Positions 57,481-64,000 of a DNA stretch of 64,000 nt are shown here, piece by piece. Each line of letters opens with the position of its first letter. Position 1 is the stretch's first letter. Under the pieces are notes generated by a model. That model did not search any database, was not told the DNA's origin, and saw only the letters and a program-made list of their open reading frames with translations. Origin of the DNA: Massilia timonae CCUG 45783 (GTDB lineage: Bacteria; Pseudomonadota; Gammaproteobacteria; Burkholderiales; Burkholderiaceae_D); contig NZ_JH992925.1 in the NCBI RefSeq assembly GCF_000315425.1, forward strand, positions 455,128 through 519,127, written 5' to 3'. Position numbers and translations under genes: made by a program.

Positions 57481-58191
57481 TTACTCCTTCAAAGACGAAA
57501 AATGTTCGGCCGCCAGCGGCCGCAGTCCTGGCGCCGGGACCGGATCGGGCTCGGGTTCCGCCAGGCGGTCGGAAGCGCGGCGTCCGGTGCGGCGCAGCGC
57601 GGCGGCCAGCAGGACGGCCACGGCCCAGGCCCACAGCAGCGGGTCGATCAGGGCATCCCACAGGTTGCCGGTCGGCAGGCGCAGCAGGGCGAAGAGGGCG
57701 AGCGCGCCGAGCAGGCTCGCCGCCGGCCCGCGCGCATGGCCACGCATGATGGCCACGACACAGACGATGGCGGCGGCGATGCCGAGCAGCGGCGCGGCGG
57801 CCTGGCCGAAGCCGGCATAATAAAAACCGCGCGCCAGGAAGCCGACGGCGTCGAGATACAGCAGGGCGCCGCTGACGACCAGCACGCCGGCCAGCGCCTG
57901 CGGCATCACCTGGCTGCGGCGGATGCCATGCCAGCGCTCGGCCAGGCGCAGCAGGCAGCAGCCGACCAGCAGGCCGCTCGGATACTGGAAGGCCAGGCCC
58001 AGCCACCAGGCCGGCGACAGTTCGCCCGGCAGGGCCATCGCCGCCAGCGCGAGCGCCAGCACCGCGGCCAGCGCCACGCGCGACATCGGCGCCGAGCGGC
58101 GCCACAGCGCGCACGCCAGGGTGGCGAGGACGATCGCCCAGCCGAGGCGGCCGTACAGCATTTGCAGCGAGAGATCTGGCAGGTTCATCAA
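57481..58191 (-). CDS. Polytopic membrane protein, 236 residues
   Basis: About six to seven hydrophobic helices spread over residues 10-200, with a hydrophilic C-terminal tail rich in Pro and Glu (RLAEPEPDPVPAPG). Aromatic residues are frequent (WWLGLAFQYPSG, FYYAGFGQ, LWAWAVAV). No family is recognised. Its start overlaps the stop of the sialidase-like gene by 4 bases, so the two are translationally coupled. The partner genes suggest a role in envelope or glycan processing, which is inference only. Confidence 0.7.
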   Translation of the reverse strand: MMNLPDLSLQMLYGRLGWAIVLATLACALWRRSAPMSRVALAAVLALALAAMALPGELSPAWWLGLAFQYPSGLLVGCCLLRLAERWHGIRRSQVMPQALAGVLVVSGALLYLDAVGFLARGFYYAGFGQAAAPLLGIAAAIVCVVAIMRGHARGPAASLLGALALFALLRLPTGNLWDALIDPLLWAWAVAVLLAAALRRTGRRASDRLAEPEPDPVPAPGLRPLAAEHFSSLKE

Positions 58192-59351
58192 ATCAGTCCT
58201 CCGGCGTTGATGCGATAGCGGTGGTGGGCGATCGCCTGGCGCTGCCAGGTGTAGGTCACATGCAGTTCGTCGCCGACCTGCTGCAGGGTCGGATACGAGA
58301 ATTCGTCGCCGGCCTTGCCCTTGGCGATGTCGGCCACCGTGCGCCAGGTGCGCATATCGTCGGAAATCGACAGGCGCAACCTGCTCCGCGCCGAGGCGTC
58401 GTCGGCGGCGTGGTTGTGCAGCATCAGGAACTGGCCGCTGGACAGGCGAATGGCCGCCATCGAGGTATTGTGGTTGGGCAGGTCGAGCGCCGGCAGGTCT
58501 TGCCAGCTGGCGCCGCCGTCGAGGCTGGCCGCGTGCTGCATGCGGCGCGCGTCGCTGTCGTCGCGCAGCAGGGCGCGCACCTCGGTCTTCGACACCGCCA
58601 CGATCGCCGGTTGCAGGGTCGAGGTGCTTTGGCCGATGCGCGCCAGCGAGGTCGGGTTGCCCTGGGCGTCGAACGCCATCAGCATCGGATACTTGTTGCC
58701 GATCTCAAAATAGACGGGCAGCCACCAGCCGCCGTCGCTGAGCGCCAGCGGCGAGGTGCGCACCAGCGCGCTGGTGTTGAACAGCGGCGAGGTCGGCAGC
58801 ACGCGGCGCACGCGGAAGCTGGCGCCCTGGTCGTTCGACACGATGTGGGCGATGCGCGACGCCGCCCAGCCGCCCAGGCCGGTGGCGACGACGTACAGGT
58901 GGATCTTGCCGTCGCGGTCGGTCCAGGCGACCGGATTGCCGATGCGGCGCACCCCGAAACCGAGCGCGGCGCCGAGCGACTCGCGGCTGGCGACCATCCA
59001 CGGCGCGCTCCAGGCGCCATTGGCCCAGGTCGAGGCATACACCTTGACGTCGGGACCGCTCTCGCGGCTGCCGGCCCACCAGAAGGCCAGCATGCGGTTG
59101 CCCGGCAGCGGCGTCATCGAGCTGGCGTGGGCCGACGGCATGCCCTGCGGCGCGGGAATATGGGTGCTCGACAGTTCGGTGAGCGTGACCGGGCCGCCGC
59201 GCATGGCGCCGGCCAGGCTCGGCTGGCCGGCGGCGTGGGCGCTGCGGCTCCAGCGCAGGCCCTCGGCGCCGATCATGAGCAGCACGAGCAGCACACAGCC
59301 GAGCAAGACGAGATTGCGGGGGCGCGGCTGAGGGATCTGGGGATTCTCCAT
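58188..59351 (-). CDS. Membrane-anchored sialidase-like (BNR beta-propeller) protein
   Basis: A protein of 387 residues from ATG 59351, with a GGAAG ribosome-binding site. An N-terminal helix (about 12-32) anchors it. The rest is a beta-propeller with Asp-box-like repeats: SNDQGASFRVRRV, SLDGGASWQDLPAL, SDDMRTWRTVA. FWWAGSRESGPDVKVYAST and EFSYPTLQQVGDELHVTYTW are typical of the exo-alpha-sialidase/BNR_2 family. No full set of sialidase catalytic residues was verified, so the substrate is open. A longer start at 59468 is possible. It leads a three-gene unit with two membrane proteins. Confidence 0.8.
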   Translation of the reverse strand: MENPQIPQPRPRNLVLLGCVLLVLLMIGAEGLRWSRSAHAAGQPSLAGAMRGGPVTLTELSSTHIPAPQGMPSAHASSMTPLPGNRMLAFWWAGSRESGPDVKVYASTWANGAWSAPWMVASRESLGAALGFGVRRIGNPVAWTDRDGKIHLYVVATGLGGWAASRIAHIVSNDQGASFRVRRVLPTSPLFNTSALVRTSPLALSDGGWWLPVYFEIGNKYPMLMAFDAQGNPTSLARIGQSTSTLQPAIVAVSKTEVRALLRDDSDARRMQHAASLDGGASWQDLPALDLPNHNTSMAAIRLSSGQFLMLHNHAADDASARSRLRLSISDDMRTWRTVADIAKGKAGDEFSYPTLQQVGDELHVTYTWQRQAIAHHRYRINAGGLI

Positions 59352-59689
59352 TCGCTTCCAGTAGAGGGAACCCAGCTTTGCGTCCTGCACCGCGGGTTCG
59401 AGCATTGAACGTCCCGGGAGGCGAGGATGTCGCTGCGGGGTTGCTAGCGCTAAATGGCCAGCCAGCAAAAGGCGCTATCGTACCGGAAAGCCACGGAAAA
59501 CACATCAGTCAGAGGCGATATCGGTCCGAAATCGATGCCTGGACAGGCGTCATGACACGCTGGATACCGCCAGGTAAGGGCAGATCATGGCAAGCTTGCC
59601 AAGTTATCGGCAATTTCTCGATAACAAGGCCACAACTCCGCCTGCAACTGCCCCTATACTTGCGTTTTCGACAGCCCGGACTCTGCTGC
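59352..59689. other. 338-base gene-free region between divergent genes
   Basis: The region between the sialidase-like unit and the NAPE-PLD-like gene holds no convincing small gene. TATACT at 59655-59660 is a possible -10 for the plus-strand gene and TACGAT (minus, 59477-59482) for the sialidase-like gene, both without clear -35. An inverted repeat GTTATCG-N9-CGATAAC (59603-59625) overlaps a second one (TTGCC/GGCAA), possibly an operator. Confidence 0.4.
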
Positions 59690-60778
59690 ATGCGTACTTT
59701 ACCCGTACTACTCATCCTGATCCTTGTCTTGCTTGGGGCTGGGTGTGCGAACCAACATCCTTATTTCGACTCCAGCAAGCCGCACCACCGGCCCGAAGGT
59801 TTCGCCAACAACTACCCGAACAACCCCGCCTACCAGCGCCCGACACTCGGCTTCTTCGAGGGCTGGGCGGCGCGCATCAGGAACTGGACCGAGGACGCAT
59901 CCGTGCGCGCCCCGAGCGCGCCGATTCCGACGGTGGCGCCCGACCTGGCCTTCATCCACGCCAACCGCGGCACCCCGGCGCTGACCTGGATCGGCCATGC
60001 GACCTTCCTGTTCCAGACCGGGACGGGCGTGAACCTGCTGTTCGATCCGGTGTTCGACGAACGCGCCTCGCCGCTGTCCTTCGCCGGGCCGAAGCGTCAC
60101 CAGCCGCCGGGCGTGTCGCTCGCCGACCTGCCGCGCATCGACGTGGTCCTGATCAGCCACTCGCACTACGACCACCTGTCGCGCGACTCGCTGCGCCGGC
60201 TGTACCGCCAGGCCGGCGGCCCGCCGCTGCTAGTGGCGCCGCTGGGCGTGGACCTGTGGCTGGAAAAGAACGTCACCGGCGGCGACCGCTCTCGCATCGT
60301 CAAGCTGGACTGGTGGGACAAGACCGTCTACCAGGGGCTCGAACTGCACCTGCTGCCGGTGCATCACTGGTCGGCGCGCTCGCTGTGGGACCGCAACGAG
60401 ACCCTGTGGGGCGGCTTCGCGGTGACGCGCCCGGGGCATTCTTTCTTCTTCTCGGGCGACCTGGGGTACTCGAAAGACATCCAGGACATCGCGGCGCGCT
60501 TCGACGGCTTCGACCTGGCGGCGATCGGCATCGGCGCCTACCAGCCGGTCTGGTACCGCAATTCGCACGTGAGCCCGGACGAAGCGGTGCGCATCCACCG
60601 CGAGCTGCGCGTCAAACGCAGCGTCGGCATGCACTGGGGGACGTATCCGATGGGGCAGGAGAGGCTGGACCAGGCCGCGATCGACCTGGCCACCGCGCGC
60701 AAGGCGCAGGGCGTGGCCGATGACGAATTCTTCGTCATGAAGATCGGCGAGACCTACCGCGCGTCGGGCCCGCGCTGA
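59690..60778 (+). CDS. NAPE-PLD-like metallo-beta-lactamase-fold lipoprotein
   Basis: A protein of 362 residues from ATG 59690. The signal peptide ends in a lipobox-like LGAGC with C19. The MBL fold has LTWIGHATFLFQTGTGVNLLFDPVFDERASPLSF, the metal motif SHSHYDHLS, LLPVHHWSARSLWDRNETLWGGF and FFFSGDLGYSKD. The HWS-x-R and G-x-YEPRWF-like (GAYQPVWY) elements match NAPE-hydrolysing phospholipase D-type enzymes. It may cleave a phosphodiester or lactone substrate at the outer membrane. The substrate is unknown. Confidence 0.82.
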   Translation: MRTLPVLLILILVLLGAGCANQHPYFDSSKPHHRPEGFANNYPNNPAYQRPTLGFFEGWAARIRNWTEDASVRAPSAPIPTVAPDLAFIHANRGTPALTWIGHATFLFQTGTGVNLLFDPVFDERASPLSFAGPKRHQPPGVSLADLPRIDVVLISHSHYDHLSRDSLRRLYRQAGGPPLLVAPLGVDLWLEKNVTGGDRSRIVKLDWWDKTVYQGLELHLLPVHHWSARSLWDRNETLWGGFAVTRPGHSFFFSGDLGYSKDIQDIAARFDGFDLAAIGIGAYQPVWYRNSHVSPDEAVRIHRELRVKRSVGMHWGTYPMGQERLDQAAIDLATARKAQGVADDEFFVMKIGETYRASGPR

Positions 60779-60781
60779 CAC

Positions 60782-61894
60782 TCACGGTTGCGGCGCGCGC
60801 AGGGTCAGCTTGAGGATCTCGCCCGGTTGCCACAGCCGCATGCGCGGCCCCCAGCCGCCGGCCCCGCGGCTGATCACCAGCTGCATGTCGCCTTCGCGGT
60901 GCAGTCCGACCAGGTGCGGGAATTCGCGCTTGACCAGATAGCTGAACGGCCAGATCTGGCCGCCGTGGGTATGGCCGGACAGCATCAGGCTCACGCCTTC
61001 GCGCGCCGCGCGTTCGACCAGGCCGGGCGCCGGGATGTGCGCCAGCAGGATGGTGGCGCCCTGCGCGCGGCTCGGAATCGTGCGCTCCAGTCCGGCGTAA
61101 ATATCACCGCCGCCGCGCATGGCGCGCCCGATGTCGTCCAGCCCCGCCAGGTGCAGGCCGGGCGCGATCTCGACCCGCTCGTCGCGCAGCCATTGCACGC
61201 CGCCGGCGGAGAATTCCTCGATCGTGCCGCCGGCGTCGCCGTAGTATTCGTGGTTGCCCGTCACCGCCCACACGCCCAGCGGCGCGCGCAGGCGTTTGAG
61301 CACCGGCGCCAACTGGTCGTCGTTGATCGGCTCGTCCTCGACCTGGTCGCCCAGCATCACGACCGCGGCCGGTTCCAGGGCATTGATCTGGTCGACCCGC
61401 TTGCCGAGCCAGGCGGCGCGGCGCTGGGCGCCGAGGTGGGTGTCGCTGATCGCGACCAGGGTCGTGCCGTCGAGCGCTTGCGGCAGTCCGGCCAGCGTCA
61501 ATTCGTGCTCGACGATGCCGGGCGCGCGCACCGCCTGGAAGATGGCGAAGGCGCTGACCGACACGCCGGCGATGGCGCCGGCCGCCAGGATCCCTGGCGC
61601 CCACTGGCGCAGCCATAGCCCGAAGCCGGTCGCCAGGTCGGCCAGCAGCAGGTATTGCGTCATCACGAACAGGATGCCGAGCCAGGTCATGGCGAACTGA
61701 CCCGGCCACCAGCGCCAGTCGAGGGCGGCGTCGCCCAGGCGCACGCCGAGCAGGTAGACGGCCCAGACCACCACGGCGCCGAGCCACCACCAGCGCGCCT
61801 TGACGCGCGTGCGTATCGGCGCCAGCGCATACAGGCGATGCGCCACGTAGAAATGCATCAGTGTGCCGATGCCGTTGAGGATGAGTGAAAACAT
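60782..61894 (-). CDS. Membrane metallophosphoesterase (YkuE-like)
   Basis: A protein of 370 residues. Four N-terminal hydrophobic helices (about 3-22, 35-52, 65-90, 98-120) precede a calcineurin-like phosphoesterase with LVAISDTHLGAQ, VVMLGDQVEDEP, VTGNHEYYGDAGG, LLAHIPAP and LSGHTHGGQIWPFSYL. All five metal-binding motifs are intact. YkuE-type enzymes act on cell-wall or lipid phosphates. The gene is convergent with the MBL lipoprotein gene (3-base gap). Confidence 0.9.
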   Translation of the reverse strand: MFSLILNGIGTLMHFYVAHRLYALAPIRTRVKARWWWLGAVVVWAVYLLGVRLGDAALDWRWWPGQFAMTWLGILFVMTQYLLLADLATGFGLWLRQWAPGILAAGAIAGVSVSAFAIFQAVRAPGIVEHELTLAGLPQALDGTTLVAISDTHLGAQRRAAWLGKRVDQINALEPAAVVMLGDQVEDEPINDDQLAPVLKRLRAPLGVWAVTGNHEYYGDAGGTIEEFSAGGVQWLRDERVEIAPGLHLAGLDDIGRAMRGGGDIYAGLERTIPSRAQGATILLAHIPAPGLVERAAREGVSLMLSGHTHGGQIWPFSYLVKREFPHLVGLHREGDMQLVISRGAGGWGPRMRLWQPGEILKLTLRAPQP

Positions 61895-62039
61895 GCGTAC
61901 TTACACCGGTTCGGGCCGGCGAGCGTAGTCCAGAACCGGGCAATCATAGCGGGAATGCAATCTGCATGTCGCCAGGAATTATCCTTAGGTCAGTGTCGGG
62001 TTTATACTGCGTTGTTCCCGTTCATGAACCATCGCCCCA

Positions 62040-62798
62040 GTGACAGAACTGCTTAACGCGGTCGCGCGCAACCTGATCCTTCCTCCCGCCAGCCTGCTCC
62101 TCCTGATCGCGATCGGCCTGCTGCTGCGCCACCGCTGGCGCCGTGCCGGCGGCATCGTCGCCGGCGCGGCGCTGGCGTTGCTGGTCTTCTTGTCGAGCGG
62201 CGCCGGCGCGGGCTTCCTGGTCCGGCCGCTGGAAGCGATGGCGACCCCGCTGCGCGAGCCGGAAAAGGCCGGGGCGCAGGCGATCGTGGTGCTGGCGGCC
62301 GGCCGCCTGCGGGCGGCGCCGGAATACGGCGACCGCGACATCCCCGACCATATCGCGCTGGCGCGCCTGCGCTACGCGGCGCACCTGCACCGGCGCACCG
62401 GGCTGCCGATCCTGGTCAGCGGCGGCGCGCCAGGTCCAGGCGCCATGAGCCTCGCCGATGCGATGGCCGCCGCGTTGCGCGAGGACTTCGGGGTTCCGGT
62501 ACGCTGGGTCGAGGGACGCTCGCGCAATACGGCCGAGAATGCGATGTTCAGCGCCGCGCTGCTGCGTCCCGAGAAGGTCGGACGCGTGCTGCTGGTGACC
62601 GATGCGATGCACATGGAGCGCGCCCGCACCGTATTCCAGCGCGGCGGGCTGCAGGTGACGGATGCGCCGACCATGTTCTTCGGCGAGCAGGCGCGCGGCG
62701 CGGGCGCCTGGGCGCCGAGTGCCGAAGGCATGCGGCGCGCGTGGTATGCCTCGTATGAGCTGATCGGGATTGCCTGGTACCGGCTGAAGTCGAGCTAG
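62040..62798 (+). CDS. YdcF/ElyC-family membrane protein (DUF218)
   Basis: A protein of 252 residues from GTG 62040. Two hydrophobic helices (about 13-30 and 35-55) are followed by the DUF218 domain: AIVVLAAGRLRAAPEYGD, ARLRYAAHLHRRTGLPILVSGG, WVEGRSRNTAENAMFSA, VLLVTDAMHMERARTVFQRGGL. ElyC in E. coli affects envelope biogenesis and peptidoglycan at low temperature. The last 4 bases overlap the convergent recJ gene. Gene name left open because the family has several paralogues. Confidence 0.88.
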   Translation: MTELLNAVARNLILPPASLLLLIAIGLLLRHRWRRAGGIVAGAALALLVFLSSGAGAGFLVRPLEAMATPLREPEKAGAQAIVVLAAGRLRAAPEYGDRDIPDHIALARLRYAAHLHRRTGLPILVSGGAPGPGAMSLADAMAAALREDFGVPVRWVEGRSRNTAENAMFSAALLRPEKVGRVLLVTDAMHMERARTVFQRGGLQVTDAPTMFFGEQARGAGAWAPSAEGMRRAWYASYELIGIAWYRLKSS

Positions 62799-64000
62799 GC
62801 CGCTTCGGCATGCTCCACCAGCAACTGCACCTTGGTCACCCCATTGTATTCATTCGCATCGAGCCTGAACGCCACCCGCGCGCGCTCGGGCAGGCTGTCG
62901 GGATGCCCGAACCAGATCGCATCGTAACGGCGGCCGTTTTTCTCCAGCAGCAGTTTCAAATGGCGCTCCTTCAGGACGCGCTGGCTGATCACGCGGAACT
63001 CGTCGCAGAACACCGGCGGCGCGAAGCCCTGGCCCCAGACCTGGCCATCCATCAGTTCGATGAACTGGGTCGAGTAGAACTCATCTTCCAGCGGCCCGTC
63101 GGTCTCGACGATGCGCTCGAGCTGGGCCTCGGTCAGCCAGGCCTGGCCGACCGCCTCGAAGGCCTGGCAAAAATGCTCGAAGGCGTCGTGGCGGATCGAC
63201 AGGCCGGCCGCCATTGAATGGCCGCCGAACTTGTCGATCAGGCCCGGCACGCGCTTGGACACCAGGTCGAGCGCATCGCGCAAGTGAAAGCCCGGGATCG
63301 AGCGGCCCGAGCCCTTGATCCAGCCGTCGCCGGCCGGGGCGAAGGTGATCGTCGGCCGATAGAATTTTTCCTTCAGGCGCGAGGCCACGATGCCGATCAC
63401 GCCCTGGTGCCAGCCTTCGTCGAACACGGCGATGGTGCTGGCGCTGGTGGGCTCGAAGGTATCCAGGTGCAGCAGGGCGGTGTCCTGCATCTCGGCCTCG
63501 ATCTCGCGCCGCTTGAGGTTGATCTCGTTGAGCTGCTGGGCGATGGCCCAGGCGCGGCCCTCGTCGTCGGTGGTCAGGCACTCGATGCCGAGCGCCATGT
63601 CTTCCAGCCGGCCGGCGGCGTTCAGGCGCGGGCCGACGGCAAAGCCCAGGTCGAACGGCGAGGCGCAGCGCGCTTCGCGGCCGGCCACGCGGAACAGGGC
63701 GGCCACGCCCGGATGCATGCGGCCGGCGCGCATGCGCTTGAGGCCTTGCGCGACCAGGATGCGGTTGTTGGCATCGAGCTTGACCACGTCGGCCACGGTG
63801 CCCAGCGCAACCAGGTCGAGCAGGCTGTCGAGTTTGGGCTGGGTCTGGGCGTCGAACACGCCGCGCCGGCGCAGCTCGGCGCGCAGGGCCAGCAGCACGT
63901 AGAACACCACGCCGACGCCGGCCAGGTTCTTGCTGGGGAAGCCGCATTCGGGCTGGTTCGGATTGACGATCACGCGCGCCGGGGGCAGCGTGTCGCCCGG
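62795..64000 (-). CDS. recJ: Single-stranded-DNA-specific exonuclease RecJ (C-terminal part)
   Basis: The frame is open to the right edge of the window, so the N-terminal DHH domain (metal-binding motifs) lies outside. The visible ~400 residues hold the end of the DHH core (PNQPECGFPSKNLAGVGVVFYVLLAL, LGTVADVVKLDANNRILVAQGL) and the DHHA1 domain (FDEGWHQGVIGIVASRLKEKFYRPTITF, IKGSGRSIPGFHLRDAL, KFGGHSMAAGLSI). The OB-fold end is VAFRLDANEYNG. RecJ is a 5'-3' exonuclease acting in recombination and mismatch repair. prfB, usually close downstream of recJ in many proteobacteria, is here 10 kb away. Confidence 0.95.
   Translation of the reverse strand, partial: PGDTLPPARVIVNPNQPECGFPSKNLAGVGVVFYVLLALRAELRRRGVFDAQTQPKLDSLLDLVALGTVADVVKLDANNRILVAQGLKRMRAGRMHPGVAALFRVAGREARCASPFDLGFAVGPRLNAAGRLEDMALGIECLTTDDEGRAWAIAQQLNEINLKRREIEAEMQDTALLHLDTFEPTSASTIAVFDEGWHQGVIGIVASRLKEKFYRPTITFAPAGDGWIKGSGRSIPGFHLRDALDLVSKRVPGLIDKFGGHSMAAGLSIRHDAFEHFCQAFEAVGQAWLTEAQLERIVETDGPLEDEFYSTQFIELMDGQVWGQGFAPPVFCDEFRVISQRVLKERHLKLLLEKNGRRYDAIWFGHPDSLPERARVAFRLDANEYNGVTKVQLLVEHAEAA

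Overview
The window reads as chromosomal DNA of a high-GC betaproteobacterium of the Oxalobacteraceae, most like Massilia or a close relative. This rests on the overall gene content, not on rRNA, which is absent: phaC-phaR-rimO-metC, rluD-pgeF divergent from bamD, mfd-serB, prfB with its programmed frameshift, lysS, recJ, an MSHA-type mshN, and many PAS/GGDEF/EAL and SGNH-hydrolase genes. No tRNA, rRNA, CRISPR array or prophage was seen. Coding density is very high. The only gene-free gap above 300 bases is 59352-59689, which has its own entry.

Layout. 1-3.5 kb: 3' end of an mshN-like gene, a TonB/TolA-like protein with in-frame tandem repeats, then a promoter with a perfect 16-bp palindrome driving SPFH, ribbon-helix-helix and SUI1-type genes. 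3.6-8 kb: CBS-domain membrane protein, DUF4126, methionine-type aminotransferase, PIN protein, yaaA. 8-11 kb: bamD diverging from rluD-pgeF. 11-16.5 kb: phaC, phaR, rimO, metC. 16.5-24 kb: trxC, a Mut7-C RNase-like protein, a cupin, a MocR regulator diverging from a 78-residue membrane protein, a lipoprotein and a Tat-exported SGNH hydrolase. 24-28.5 kb: mfd-serB. 28.5-33 kb: a truncated methyltransferase, an esterase with an ExoP-like binding domain, a 5'-nucleotidase, an HDOD protein and two paralogous small lipoproteins.

33-36.1 kb is the most interesting locus. A photoactive yellow protein (PYP) homologue, keeping the chromophore cysteine and the two hydrogen-bonding residues, heads a tight minus-strand operon with a double-PAS protein and a PAS-GGDEF-EAL protein. 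The layout suggests blue-light input to cyclic-di-GMP turnover.

36.6-38.7 kb is an IS607-family element (serine recombinase TnpA plus TnpB nuclease) between a DUF1428 gene and the gene for penicillin-binding protein 1A. 41-49 kb carries OPT and POT peptide transporters, an epimerase-like protein diverging from a LysR regulator, ppnN, and a REP-like 105-bp palindrome. 49-52.4 kb is prfB-HAD-lysS. 52.5-62.8 kb is a more mixed block: cpdB, a RES/Xre toxin-antitoxin pair, a three-gene unit of a sialidase-like protein with two membrane proteins, a NAPE-PLD-like lipoprotein, a metallophosphoesterase and ydcF. It separates prfB from recJ, whose 3' part closes the window.
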